A stretch of DNA of 64,000 nt from Gordonia hirsuta DSM 44140 = NBRC 16056 (GCF_000333015.1 NZ_BANT01000027.1:1-64000); one strand, 5' to 3'. Shown: positions 54,040 through 63,128, numbered from the stretch's first letter. Notes: generated by a model not told the origin, from the sequence alone. Made by a program: numbers and translations.

Positions 54040-55579
54040 ACCGCTGGATCTTCCCGCTGGGGGTCTTGGGCAGCTCGTCCACCCAGTGCACGGTCCGCGG
54101 ATACGCGTGGGCGGCGAACCCGGTCTTGACCAGCTGCTGCAGTTCGGCCTCGAGCTCATCGGTTCCGGCGACCCCGTCGGCCAGCACGCAGAAGGCCTCC
54201 AGGACCTCGCCGCGCAACTGGTCGGGGCGGCCGACCACGGCGACGTCGAGCACCGAGGGATGGGTGATCAGGACGCTCTCCACATCGAACGGGCCGATCC
54301 GGTATCCGGCCATGATGATCACGTCGTCGTCGCGGGCGGTGAAGAAGAACCTGCCGTCTTCCTCGCGGCCGGCATCGCCGGTCAGATACCACCCGCTGCG
54401 GTCGGGACCGGTGAACCGCGAGGCCGTCTTCTCCGGGGCGTCGAGGTAACCGGTGAACCACATCAGGGGGCTGGCCGCGGTGTCGATCGCGATCTCGCCC
54501 GCCTCGATCCCGCAGCGAAAGCCGGGCATCGCGTAGCCCATCGAACCGGGGACCACCGGCCGGCGCAGGACGTCGTTCCAGTGATTGTTGATGAACATGC
54601 CGTGTTCGGTCTGGCCGTAATGGTCACGCACCTCGCAGCCCAGCGCGGACTTGGCCCACTCGACCACGTCCGGGGTCAGCGGCTCACCGGCCGAGGACGC
54701 CCGGCGCAGCTGGAAGCCGGTGAAGGACGGATTGTTGGAGAGGCTGCGGTAGACCGTCGGTGCGGCGGCCAGATTGGTCACGCCGAAACGGGTGAGGATC
54801 TCGGCCATCGCCTCCGGGGAGAAGCCGGCGTTGAGCAGCAGATTGCGCCGGCCGGTGGCCAGCGGTCCGAGGATCCCGTAATAGAGGCCGTACGCCCAGC
54901 CCGGGTCGGCCGCATTCCAGAAGACGTCGTCGGCGGCCACATCCAGCCCGTACTCGAAGTAGGCATGAAACGAGGCCAGCGCGCGCACCGGGACCGGGAC
55001 GCCCTTGGGGCTGCCGGTGGTGCCGCTGGTGAACAGCAGCACCAGCGGGCCGTCGCCGCCGACGGCGACCGACTGCGGCAGCGGCTCACTGTCGGCGATC
55101 AGGCCGTCGAACTGCGGGCCGGCCACGATCACCTCGACCCCGTCGAGGTCCTCGACCTTGCCGACCTGGCTCGGTTCGGTGATCACCAGCTTCGCCGAGG
55201 CGCCGCGCAACCGCATCTCGATGGCCGGAGTGGCGAAGGCGGTGAACAGCGGGATGTAGACCGCCCCCAAGCGCGCCAGGGCCAGCAGCGAGACCACCAG
55301 CTCCGAGCGTTTACCCATCAGCACACCGACCGCATCGCCGCGGCCGACACCGCGGCTCGCCAGTGCGGTGGCCAGCCGGCGAGAGTCCTCGGCCAGCTGC
55401 CCGAAGGTGATGTCCGTGGCCGTCAGCCCACCCTCGGATTCGGCGTCGATCTGGGTGAAGGCGATCTGATCCGGGTCGTGCCGATCCACCAGCAGGTGAG
55501 CGGCGTCGGCGTCCTCGGCGCCGTAGACCTCCAGCCATCGTCGCACCTGCACTGCCGTGTCCTGGGGCACTTCACTCAT
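54020..55579 (-). CDS. Medium-chain-type acyl-CoA synthetase
   Basis: A 519-residue adenylate-forming enzyme. ATP-binding motif FTSGTTGSPKGVP, A5 YGQTEHGMFINN, A7 GWYLTGDAGREEDG, A8 RDDDVIIMAGYRIGPFDVE and the catalytic lysine in TPSGKIQRFKL are complete. The N-terminal part (PSQVGKVEDLDGVEV, EMRLRGASAKLVI) resembles propionate/butyrate-type ligases more than FadD3. It is downstream of kstR2 (83 bases), so it might share that promoter and belong to the ring pathway, or be independent. No own operator was found. Confidence 0.88.
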   Translation of the reverse strand: MSEVPQDTAVQVRRWLEVYGAEDADAAHLLVDRHDPDQIAFTQIDAESEGGLTATDITFGQLAEDSRRLATALASRGVGRGDAVGVLMGKRSELVVSLLALARLGAVYIPLFTAFATPAIEMRLRGASAKLVITEPSQVGKVEDLDGVEVIVAGPQFDGLIADSEPLPQSVAVGGDGPLVLLFTSGTTGSPKGVPVPVRALASFHAYFEYGLDVAADDVFWNAADPGWAYGLYYGILGPLATGRRNLLLNAGFSPEAMAEILTRFGVTNLAAAPTVYRSLSNNPSFTGFQLRRASSAGEPLTPDVVEWAKSALGCEVRDHYGQTEHGMFINNHWNDVLRRPVVPGSMGYAMPGFRCGIEAGEIAIDTAASPLMWFTGYLDAPEKTASRFTGPDRSGWYLTGDAGREEDGRFFFTARDDDVIIMAGYRIGPFDVESVLITHPSVLDVAVVGRPDQLRGEVLEAFCVLADGVAGTDELEAELQQLVKTGFAAHAYPRTVHWVDELPKTPSGKIQRFKLRQQ

Positions 55580-55662
55580 GTGCCCAGTATGCGCCGCCGC
55601 CTCGCCGGTGTCCGGCGAACCGCGAAATTCAGTAAGTGATGATTAACCGAAGCCGATTCCGG

Positions 55663-56256
55663 TCACCTCGGGACGATGCCGTCCAGCACCACGGCCAGAT
55701 ACTGGCCGGCGACCACCTCGACCGGCTTCTCCCCGCCCGGCCGGTACCACCGCACCGCCACCCAGACGGTGTCGCGCAGGAACCGGTACACCAGATCCAC
55801 ATCCAGGTCGGCCCGGAACTCGCCGTCGTCGACCCCGCGCCGCAGTACCGACTCCCAGAGCTGATGGAATTCGGTGTTGCGTTCCCCGATGTAGGCGAAA
55901 CGTTCCTGACCGGCCAGTTGCCGGGCCTCGTTCTGGTAGATCGCGACGGCGGTGTGGTGGGCATCGATGGACTCGAAGGAGACGATCACCAGTTGCCGCA
56001 GCGTCTCGGTGGCACTGAGCCCGGAGGCGACGATCTCCCGGTAGCGGGCGAACAGCGCGTCGAGGAAGCCACGCAGCAACTCGTCGACCATCGACTCCTT
56101 GGAGTCGAAGTGGTGGTACAGACTGCCCGAGAGGATCCCGGCGGTGTCGGCGATATCGCGCACCGTCGTGGCCCGCAGGCCCCGCGCGGCGAACAGCTCT
56201 CCGGCGATTCCGAGCAACTCGTCCCGGCGCGTTACTCCTGCGGCCCTGGTTGCCAC
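55663..56256 (-). CDS. kstR2: KstR2, TetR-family repressor of ring C/D degradation
   Basis: A 197-residue TetR regulator, starting at the GTG at 56256 behind GAGGGAGG; a longer frame (to 56337) crosses the operator. The HTH reads GLRATTVRDIADTAGILSGS and LYHHFDSKESMVDELLRGFL, nearly as in M. tuberculosis KstR2, and DVDLVYRFLRDTVWVAVRWYRPGG is the matching C-terminal. KstR2 is released by HIP-CoA, the product of FadD3. The operator at 56290-56303, 34 bases upstream, indicates autoregulation. Confidence 0.96.
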   Translation of the reverse strand: MATRAAGVTRRDELLGIAGELFAARGLRATTVRDIADTAGILSGSLYHHFDSKESMVDELLRGFLDALFARYREIVASGLSATETLRQLVIVSFESIDAHHTAVAIYQNEARQLAGQERFAYIGERNTEFHQLWESVLRRGVDDGEFRADLDVDLVYRFLRDTVWVAVRWYRPGGEKPVEVVAGQYLAVVLDGIVPR

Positions 56257-56289
56257 GTGCAGCCTCCCTCGTTCCGGTTCCCCCACCCT

Positions 56290-56303
56290 AGCAACTGCTT
56301 GGT
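56290..56303. promoter_or_regulatory. KstR2-type operator before kstR2
   Basis: On the minus strand ACCAAGCAGTTGCT fits AnCAAGnnCTTGnT except for G at position 9. It lies 34 bases upstream of the kstR2 GTG. Confidence 0.78.
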
Positions 56304-56325
56304 TCCGGCCCGGGCGCGTGGGCAA

Positions 56326-56392
56326 GTCGCGACTCACCCCGGCAGGTCGCGGTCCGCCCGCGGCGGCGACATGCCGACATGGGCCGCGACAC
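56326..56392. repeat. Intergenic GTCGCG element, copy 2
   Basis: GTCGCGACTCA, GTCGCGGTC, GCGACATGC and CGCGACAC occur at offsets 0, 20, 40 and 59, the same spacing as in 7592-7658. The element lies in the 266-base gap between kstR2 and the aldehyde dehydrogenase terminator; nothing else is seen in that gap apart from the KstR2 box. Confidence 0.7.
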
Positions 56393-56451
56393 CGCAGCGC
56401 CGACCGGAATCGCCGCCCTCAGCGGCCGGTCTGCGGCCGCAGGCTAGACAG

Positions 56452-56488
56452 CACGGTGCCCCGGTGATCAGATCACCGGGGCACCGTG
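56452..56488 (-). terminator. Terminator of the aldehyde dehydrogenase gene
   Basis: CACGGTGCCCCGGTGATC (56452-56469) is mirrored by its complement (56471-56488) about base 56470; folding leaves a loop of about five bases. It lies 34 bases after the stop at 56523 on the minus strand. Confidence 0.85.
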
Positions 56489-56522
56489 ACAGCGGTCCGA
56501 ATCCGCCGAGCAGACCGGCAGG

Positions 56523-58028
56523 TCAGCGAGCGGACTTGCGCGAGGCGCGTCCGTTCAGGAACTTCCACATCTTCATCTGCATGTTGGTCATCCGGACATC
56601 GCTCTTGGTGAACGGCGCCGACACCAGTTCGGCGAACTTGATCGGCATGCTCGAGACGGTGACCGCCCGCGCGTGGCTGAAGGTCTCGAAGCCGTATCGA
56701 CCGTGGTAGTTGCCCATGCCGGAGCGGCCGACGCCGCCGAACGGCAGTCCGCCCGACAGCAGGTGCAGAGCGAAGTCGTTGCCACTGATCGAGCCGCTGC
56801 GGGTGTGCTCGGCGACGAACTCCAGGCGCTCGTTGTCCTTCCCGACCCAGTACAGGGTCAGCGGGTGGCCGGCGGAGTTGATCTTGTCGATCGCTTCGGA
56901 CTGGTTGCGGTACGGGTAGACCGTGAGCACCGGGCCGAAGACCTCGTCCTCTTCGATCTTCATTCCGGCCTTGACCCCGGTCAGCAGGGTCGGCGGGATC
57001 TTACGCTCGGCGGCATTCGGCAGCGTCTCACCGGCCGGGATGACCTGGTGCTTGGTGGCGCCCAGGCTCACGGCATCGTCGATCAGGCCGACGATGCGCG
57101 TGTAGTTCTTCTCGTTGATCGTCGAGGTGTACTGCCCGTTGTCGACGATCGTCGGGAAGTTCTTGGTCCAGCGCGCCATCACCTTGTCGGTGAACTCGCC
57201 GACCTTGCTCTCGGGCACGAAGACGTAGTCCGGGCACAGGCAGACCTGACCGCCGTTGATCATCCGGGCATCGGCCAGGAAGTTGGCGGCCTCGGTGATG
57301 TCGGTGTCCAGGTCGACGATGGCCGGGTTCTTGCCGCCCAGCTCCAGGGTGACCGGCACCAGGTTCTTGGCCGCCTCCTGGGCGACCGAGGAGCCGACCT
57401 CGGGCGAGCCGGTGAAGAACATGTGGTCCACCGGAAGCTTGGCGAACTCGGCGCCGCCGCCGTGCGCGGAGGTGACCACGGCGAGCTCTTCGATGCTGAA
57501 GTAGTCCGGGGCCAGGCGGGCGATCACCTCGGTGGTGCGGCGGGTGACCGACGACGGACGCATCAGGACGCGGTTACCGGCGGCGAAGGCCGAACCGGCC
57601 GGGACAAAGGTCAGCTGCAGCGGGAAGTTCCACGGGCCCATGATGCCGACCACACCGAGCGGATCGTGGCGCAGGCGCTGCTTGAAGCCCAGCAGTCCCT
57701 GAATCTTCGAGACGTTGGTGGTCTTCATCCACTCGGCGGCGTGGCGACGCTGGTGGGTCAGGTCGATCAGGCAGCCGGCCACGTCGGTGGCGACCGACAG
57801 TTCCCGCGGACGGGTACCGAAGTCGGCGGCCAGCGCCTCGCTGATGGCGTCCTCGTTGTCCAGCAGAAGCTGGCCGAGGCGGTTGATCCGGTCGATCCGG
57901 GTCTTGGCGTCCGGAATGCCGTCGCGCAGGAACGCCGCCTTCTGAATCTCGAGCAGCTCGCTCAGGGAATGCGATTCGGACGAGACCTTGTCTCCCGCAC
58001 GCACACTCACCTCTGCCGGCTTGGTCAT
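56523..58028 (-). CDS. Coniferyl-type aldehyde dehydrogenase
   Basis: A 501-residue ALDH of the class 3/coniferyl aldehyde type. Glu in VTLELGGKNPAIVD and Cys in NGGQVCLCPDYVF are the catalytic pair; PWNFPLQLTFVPAGSAFAAG and the C-terminal HARAVTVSSMPIKF add to the family match. About 40 residues at the C-terminus (TKSDVRMTNMQMKMWKFLNG) are amphipathic and basic and may attach to membrane. It lies between fadA6 and kstR2 on the same strand but is separated from fadA6 by 139 bases without a KstR2 box, so its link to the pathway is uncertain. Confidence 0.9.
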   Translation of the reverse strand: MTKPAEVSVRAGDKVSSESHSLSELLEIQKAAFLRDGIPDAKTRIDRINRLGQLLLDNEDAISEALAADFGTRPRELSVATDVAGCLIDLTHQRRHAAEWMKTTNVSKIQGLLGFKQRLRHDPLGVVGIMGPWNFPLQLTFVPAGSAFAAGNRVLMRPSSVTRRTTEVIARLAPDYFSIEELAVVTSAHGGGAEFAKLPVDHMFFTGSPEVGSSVAQEAAKNLVPVTLELGGKNPAIVDLDTDITEAANFLADARMINGGQVCLCPDYVFVPESKVGEFTDKVMARWTKNFPTIVDNGQYTSTINEKNYTRIVGLIDDAVSLGATKHQVIPAGETLPNAAERKIPPTLLTGVKAGMKIEEDEVFGPVLTVYPYRNQSEAIDKINSAGHPLTLYWVGKDNERLEFVAEHTRSGSISGNDFALHLLSGGLPFGGVGRSGMGNYHGRYGFETFSHARAVTVSSMPIKFAELVSAPFTKSDVRMTNMQMKMWKFLNGRASRKSAR

Positions 58029-58167
58029 GATGTTCCTCCACTCAGGTCGGTCAATTCAGCCCATGAGACGAAATCTAGGGATCGTGTCAATACTACGCGA
58101 GTCCGTGTCCCGTGTCACAGGCCGCATCCTCGGTGACTGTACCCCTGAGCGCGAACAGGCGGCAGCC

Positions 58168-59325
58168 TCAGCCCAGTCGTTCGATGATGGTCACATTGGC
58201 GGTGCCGCCGCCCTCGCACATGGTCTGCAGTCCGTAGCGGCCGCCGGTGCGCTCGAGTTCGTTGAGCAGAGTGGCGAAGAGTTTGGCGCCGGTGGCCCCC
58301 AGCGGATGCCCCAGTGCGATGCCGCCGCCGTTAGGGTTGACCGTCGCCGGATCGGCGCCGGTCTCCTTGAGCCAGGCCAGCACCACCGGGGCGAAGGCCT
58401 CGTTGATCTCGACGACGTCGATGTCGTCGATCGTCATCCCGGCCTTGTCGAGGGCGTACGCGGTGGCCGGGATCGGCGCCGAGAGCATCATCACCGGGTC
58501 GTCGCCGCGCACGCTCATGTGATGGATACGCGCCCGCGGGGTGAGGCCGTAGCGCTCGAGGGCGTCCTGCGAGACCACCAGGGTCGCCGAGGCGCCGTCG
58601 CAGATCTGCGAGGCCATCGCCGCGGTCAGCTCCGAGCCCTCCAGCAGCACGTCGAGCGAGGCCATCTTCTCCAGACTGGTCTGACGCGGGGTCTCGTCGA
58701 CCACGCAGTCGCCGAGCGGGACGTATTCGTTGTCGAAGCGGCCGGCGGCGATGGCGGCGCGGGCTCGCTCGTGACTGCCCAGCGCCCACTCCTCCATCTC
58801 CGAGCGGCCGATGCCCCAGCGTTTGGCCATCATGTCGGCGCCGACGAACTGGCTCACCTGCGCATCGCCGAAACGTGCCTGCCAGCCGGCCGACTCGGCG
58901 AACGGCGTGGTGAACCCGAACTCCTGTCCGGCGATCATGGCCTGGCTGATCGGGATGGCGCTCATGTTCTGGACGCCGCCGGCGAGCACCACGTCCTGTG
59001 TGCCGCTCATCACCGCCTGCGCGGCGAAGTGGATGGCCTGCTGGCTGGAGCCGCACTGGCGGTCGACGGTGGTGCCCGGCACGCCCAGCGGCATACCGGC
59101 GGCCAGCCAGGCCGTCCGCGCGATGTTGCCGGCCTGCGGGCCGATGGTGTCGACGCAGCCGAAGATCACGTCGTCGACCACCTCCGGGTCGATGCCGGTG
59201 CGCTCGACGATCGCCGAGATGACGTGCGCACCCAGATCGGCCGGGTGCACCTTGGCCAGGGAGCCGTTGCGCTTGCCGACCGGGGTGCGGACGGCGTCGA
59301 CGATGTAGGCCTGAGGGCTGGACAT
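58168..59325 (-). CDS. fadA6: FadA6, thiolase of ring C/D degradation
   Basis: A 385-residue thiolase. Nucleophile VDRQCGSSQQAIH (about Cys91), histidine in GGGIALGHPLGATG and second cysteine in MCEGGGTANVTII. FadA6 (Rv3556c) releases acetyl-CoA late in the pathway, after IpdAB ring opening. It follows ipdF by 58 bases on the same strand and is read from the fadE30 promoter. A paralogue, FadA5, is at 40967-42130. Confidence 0.94.
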   Translation of the reverse strand: MSSPQAYIVDAVRTPVGKRNGSLAKVHPADLGAHVISAIVERTGIDPEVVDDVIFGCVDTIGPQAGNIARTAWLAAGMPLGVPGTTVDRQCGSSQQAIHFAAQAVMSGTQDVVLAGGVQNMSAIPISQAMIAGQEFGFTTPFAESAGWQARFGDAQVSQFVGADMMAKRWGIGRSEMEEWALGSHERARAAIAAGRFDNEYVPLGDCVVDETPRQTSLEKMASLDVLLEGSELTAAMASQICDGASATLVVSQDALERYGLTPRARIHHMSVRGDDPVMMLSAPIPATAYALDKAGMTIDDIDVVEINEAFAPVVLAWLKETGADPATVNPNGGGIALGHPLGATGAKLFATLLNELERTGGRYGLQTMCEGGGTANVTIIERLG

Positions 59326-59383
59326 GAGAGATCTCCTGGGCAGTAGCGGTGCGCCGCCGCCGGGGCGGGGCGCCGGGGTCGGT

Positions 59384-60196
59384 TCAGGCGCGCTGACTGG
59401 AGATGGAGACCACCTCGCCGGTCAGGTACGTCGTGTAGTCCGAGGCCAGCATGGCGATCGTCGCGGCGATCTCCCACACCTCGGCGGCCCGGCCGTAGGC
59501 CTCCCGGGCGGCGAGCGAGTCGAGCAGCTCGTCGCTGGTGACCTTGGCCAGGAAGGGGTGGCGGGCGATCGACGGGGCGACGGCGTTGATCCGCACCCCG
59601 TAGTCGGCGGCCTCCACGGCCGAACAGCGGGTCAGGGCCATCACTCCGGCCTTGGCCGCGGCATAGTGCGCCTGCCCGCGCTGGGCCCGCCAGCCCAGCA
59701 CCGAGGCGTTGTTGACGATGACCCCGCCGGCACCGGACTCGCGGTAGTAGCGCAGCGCCGCGCGGGTGGCGCGGAAGGTGCTGTTCAACGTGATGTCCAG
59801 GACGCGGTCCCACTGCTCATCGGTCATCTCGGCCACCGGGGTCTCCCCGCCCAGGCCCGCATTGTTGACCAGCACGTCGATGCGGCCCAGCTGCTGGGCG
59901 GCTCCGGCGATCAGATCGTCGACCTGCGCGGTGCTGGAGACGTCACAGACCTGCGCATGGATCGCCCGGTCGGGGAACTGCGCGGTCAGGGTCGCCACCG
60001 TCTCGTCCAGGCGTCGTTCGTGGAAGTCCGAGACCAGCACGTCGGCGCCTTCCAGGAGCAGCCGGCGGGCCGTGGCGAAACCGATGCCGGTGCCGGCGGC
60101 CGCGGTGACCACGGCCTTCTTGCCGGCCAGCAGATCGTGTCCGGCGATCTCGGTGGGCGGGGTGGCCAGGGGCGAGACGGGACGGTCGGCGCTCAT
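59384..60196 (-). CDS. ipdF: IpdF, SDR of the HIP-CoA pathway
   Basis: A 270-residue SDR starting MSADRPVSPLATPP; the frame continues upstream through fadE30, but the ATG at 60196 overlaps the fadE30 stop as ATGA. The cofactor motif is TAAAGTGIGFATARR, the NNAG motif follows, and the active-site Ser (NNASVLGW) with YAAAKAGVMA is intact. IpdF (Rv3559c) oxidises the hydroxyl of 5-OH-HIC-CoA or its saturated equivalent together with IpdC and EchA20. Confidence 0.93.
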   Translation of the reverse strand: MSADRPVSPLATPPTEIAGHDLLAGKKAVVTAAAGTGIGFATARRLLLEGADVLVSDFHERRLDETVATLTAQFPDRAIHAQVCDVSSTAQVDDLIAGAAQQLGRIDVLVNNAGLGGETPVAEMTDEQWDRVLDITLNSTFRATRAALRYYRESGAGGVIVNNASVLGWRAQRGQAHYAAAKAGVMALTRCSAVEAADYGVRINAVAPSIARHPFLAKVTSDELLDSLAAREAYGRAAEVWEIAATIAMLASDYTTYLTGEVVSISSQRA

Positions 60197-61473
60197 GGGC
60201 GGGCCTCTCGGGGCAGGCCGAGCACGCGCTCGGCGATGATGTTGCGCTGCACCTCGTTGGATCCCCCGTAGATGGTGTCGGCGCGGGTGAACAGCAGCAG
60301 CCGCTGCCAGTCGTCGAGTTCGACGTGGTCGGGGTCGGCCAGGTCGTTGGCCCGCCCCTCGGAGGTGTGCGAGGGGCCCAGCAGGATCGGCGCGCCGACC
60401 ACATCGGCGGCCAGTTGCCCCAGATCGCGATGCCAGCCGGCCCACAGGAGTTTGGCCACCGAGGCCGCGCCGGCCGCTGAGACGATGTCCCCGGCCAGGG
60501 TGCGGCGTGCGTTGGCCTCCATCACCATCAGCCCGATGCGGGCCCGGCGCAGTCGGGCGGCGATCTCCGGATCGTCGGCGGCACCGTTGCTCTTGGCCAC
60601 GGCGATCAGGTCGTCGAGTTCCCGGGCGAAGCCCACCTGCTGGCCGAGGGTGGAGACGCCGCGCTCGAACTGCAGCAGCCCCATCGCGACCGTCCAGCCG
60701 TCCCCGGGCGACCCCACGATCAGTTCGGCCTCGGTGGTCGCGTCGTCGAAGAAGACCTCGTTGAACTCGCTGGTGCCGGTGATCTGCTGGATCGGCCGGA
60801 TGGTGACGCCCGGCTGATCCAGCGGCACCAGCAGAAAGCTCAGCCCCCGGTGCCGGGTGGACTGCGGATCGGTGCGGGCGATCACGAAGGCCCACTGCGA
60901 CAGGTGCGCCAGCGAGGTCCAGATCTTCTGCCCGTTGATCACCCAGCGGCCGGCATCGGCATCGAGCACGGCGGTGGTGCGCACCGCCGCCAGATCACTG
61001 CCGGCACCGGGTTCGGAATATCCCTGCGCCCACAGCTCGGTGACGTCGACGATGCCCGGCAGGAAGCGCTCGCACTGCGCTGCGGTGCCGTACTCGATCA
61101 GCGTGGGCCCCAGCAGTTCCTCGCCCAGATGATTCACCCGCGCCGGAGCGTTGGCGCGCGCATACTCCTGATGGAAGATGATCCGCTGCGCAAGAGTGGC
61201 GCCGCGCCCACCGTGGGCGACCGGCCAGCCCAGACACGTCCAGCCGGCGGCGGCCAGGTGGCGGTCCCACTCCAGCCGCTCGGCGAAGAACTCGTGCTCG
61301 CTGCCGGGACCGCCCCGACCCCGCAGCTGCGCGAAACGTCCGGTCAGGTTCTCGGCCAGCCAGCGACGCACGGCGGCGGCGAAGACGGCATCGGCATCGG
61401 GGGTGGCCGCAGCCCATTCACCGAGGTCGAGGTGTCGATCGGCCAGCTCCACGCCGGCGTTTCCGGGGGTCAT
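60193..61473 (-). CDS. fadE30: FadE30, acyl-CoA dehydrogenase for HIP-CoA
   Basis: A 426-residue acyl-CoA dehydrogenase. GYSEPGAGSDLAAV, GQKIWTSLAHLSQW, TGTSEFNEVFFDD and GGSNEVQRNIIAERVLGLPR match FadE30 (Rv3560c). It dehydrogenates (5-OH-)HIP-CoA. The protein is about 30-40 residues longer at the N-terminus than the M. tuberculosis enzyme; a later start is possible. A KstR2 box at 61491-61504 and an IdeR-like half site at 61474-61492 lie directly upstream. Confidence 0.94.
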   Translation of the reverse strand: MTPGNAGVELADRHLDLGEWAAATPDADAVFAAAVRRWLAENLTGRFAQLRGRGGPGSEHEFFAERLEWDRHLAAAGWTCLGWPVAHGGRGATLAQRIIFHQEYARANAPARVNHLGEELLGPTLIEYGTAAQCERFLPGIVDVTELWAQGYSEPGAGSDLAAVRTTAVLDADAGRWVINGQKIWTSLAHLSQWAFVIARTDPQSTRHRGLSFLLVPLDQPGVTIRPIQQITGTSEFNEVFFDDATTEAELIVGSPGDGWTVAMGLLQFERGVSTLGQQVGFARELDDLIAVAKSNGAADDPEIAARLRRARIGLMVMEANARRTLAGDIVSAAGAASVAKLLWAGWHRDLGQLAADVVGAPILLGPSHTSEGRANDLADPDHVELDDWQRLLLFTRADTIYGGSNEVQRNIIAERVLGLPREARP

Positions 61474-61492
61474 ACCCGCTAGCCTAACCTAC
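61474..61492 (-). promoter_or_regulatory. IdeR/DtxR-like sequence next to the fadE30 start
   Basis: On the minus strand GTAGGTTAGGCTAGCGGGT agrees with the iron-box consensus TTAGGTTAGGCTAACCTAA at 13 of 19 positions, with twelve in a row. The right half is poor. It adjoins the ATG at 61473. Confidence 0.35.
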
Positions 61493-61504
61493 CAAGCACT
61501 TGCT
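61491..61504. promoter_or_regulatory. KstR2 operator between fadE30 and fadD3
   Basis: ACCAAGCACTTGCT matches AnCAAGnnCTTGnT at every fixed position. It is 17 bases from the fadE30 start and 11 from the fadD3 start, so it probably controls both. Confidence 0.92.
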
Positions 61505-61515
61505 AGGTTTTAGAT

Positions 61516-63069
61516 ATGTCGCCGACCCCCTCGACCACCCCGGCCGCCCTGCACCGAGCCCGCGAGCGCTGGCCCGACGCCCCGGCGATCCGCGATCACC
61601 AGTGGGACCGGCCGGTCGATCTGAGCTGGAGCGAGCTGGCCGAACTGGCCGAGACCTTCGCCGGCGCCCTGGTGGAACTGGGCGTCGAGCCCGGTGACCG
61701 GGTGGCCGTCTGGGCGCCCAACAGCTGGCACTGGCCGGTCGCCGCACTGGGCACCCACTGCGCCGGCGCGGTGCTGGTCCCGCTCAACACCCGGTACACG
61801 GTCACCGAGGCCCGCGACATCGTCGACCGTTCCGGGGCACTGGTGGTGGTCGCCGCCGGTGAATTCGCCGGTGTCGACCGGCTCGCCGAGGTGCTGGCCT
61901 CCCCCCTCGCCGACCACCGGACCGTGATCGGGATCCCGCTGGTCACGGACCTGCCCGCCGCAGGCAGCGCCGTCGATCTGCTCGGCTGGGACGCCTTTCT
62001 GGCCGCAGCCACTCCGGCGAGCATCGCGATCGGACGGTCCCGCGCCGCGGCCGTGGCCCCCGACGATCTCAGCGACATCCTGTTCACCTCGGGGACCACC
62101 GGTGCCCCCAAGGGCGTGCTGGCCGAACACCGGCAGACCGTCGCCGGCGCCCACGCCTGGGGAGCCAACGGCGGCCTGGGACCCGGCGATCGCTATCTGA
62201 TGGTCAACCCGTTCTTCCACACCTTCGGCTACAAGGCCGGCATCCTGCCCGCGGTCCTGTTCGGTACGACGATGCATCCGCTGGCCGTCTATTCCCCGGC
62301 CCGCGCCCGCGAGCTGGTGGCCGCCGAGCGCATCACCGTCTTTCCCGGCGCCCCGACGATCTTCCAGACCATCCTGGACGATCCGGACCGCACCCCCGGC
62401 GATCTGGACAGCCTGCGCCTGATCGTCACCGGCGCGACCATCGTGCCGGTGGTGCTGATCGAGCGACTGCAGCAGCTCGGCGTGGACACCGTGATCACCG
62501 CCTACGGGCAGACCGAGACCAGCGGCTTCATCACCACCTGCACCGCCGGCGACGATGCGCTCACCGTCGCCACCACCTGCGGGCGACCCTATCCGGGCAT
62601 GCAGGTGCGCCTGGGCCGCAACGACGAGGTGCTCGCGCGCGGCGCGATGGTGATGCGCGGCTACCTCAACGACCCGGAGGCCACGGCCGCAGCCGTCGAC
62701 GCCGACGGCTGGCTGCACACCGGCGACATCGGGCGGCTGGACGAGCACGGGAACCTGTCGATCACCGACCGGCTCAAGGACATGTACATCTGCGGCGGCT
62801 TCAACGTCTACCCCGCCGAGGTGGAACAGACCCTCGTCCGGGTCCCCGGCATCACCGAGGCCGCGGTGATCGGGGTCCCCGACGAGCGGCTGGGCGAGGT
62901 GGGCAAGGCCTATCTGACCCGGCGTCCCGATGCGGTGGTGACCGTCGAGGAGGTCCTGGAATACGCGGCCGCCCACCTGGCGAACTTCAAGGTCCCGCGG
63001 ACGGTGGAGTTCGTCGACGACTTCCCGCGCAACGCCTCCGGCAAGATCCTCAAGAGGGATCTGAGCTGA
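61516..63069 (+). CDS. fadD3: FadD3, HIP-CoA ligase
   Basis: A 517-residue adenylate-forming ligase. Motifs: FTSGTTGAPKGVLAEHRQ, YGQTETSGFITT, GWLHTGDIGRLDEHGNL, KDMYICGGFNVYPAEVEQ and NASGKILKRDL (catalytic lysine). FadD3 (Rv3561) thioesterifies 3a-alpha-H-4-alpha(3'-propanoate)-7a-beta-methylhexahydro-1,5-indanedione (HIP), and HIP-CoA then relieves KstR2 repression. Divergent from fadE30 over a 42-base gap containing the KstR2 box. Confidence 0.96.
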   Translation: MSPTPSTTPAALHRARERWPDAPAIRDHQWDRPVDLSWSELAELAETFAGALVELGVEPGDRVAVWAPNSWHWPVAALGTHCAGAVLVPLNTRYTVTEARDIVDRSGALVVVAAGEFAGVDRLAEVLASPLADHRTVIGIPLVTDLPAAGSAVDLLGWDAFLAAATPASIAIGRSRAAAVAPDDLSDILFTSGTTGAPKGVLAEHRQTVAGAHAWGANGGLGPGDRYLMVNPFFHTFGYKAGILPAVLFGTTMHPLAVYSPARARELVAAERITVFPGAPTIFQTILDDPDRTPGDLDSLRLIVTGATIVPVVLIERLQQLGVDTVITAYGQTETSGFITTCTAGDDALTVATTCGRPYPGMQVRLGRNDEVLARGAMVMRGYLNDPEATAAAVDADGWLHTGDIGRLDEHGNLSITDRLKDMYICGGFNVYPAEVEQTLVRVPGITEAAVIGVPDERLGEVGKAYLTRRPDAVVTVEEVLEYAAAHLANFKVPRTVEFVDDFPRNASGKILKRDLS

Positions 63070-63128
63070 CCGGCGTTCAGTGACGCTGCCCACAGAGGGT
63101 GTCGCCCGGCGCCGTCGAGCCGTAAGTA

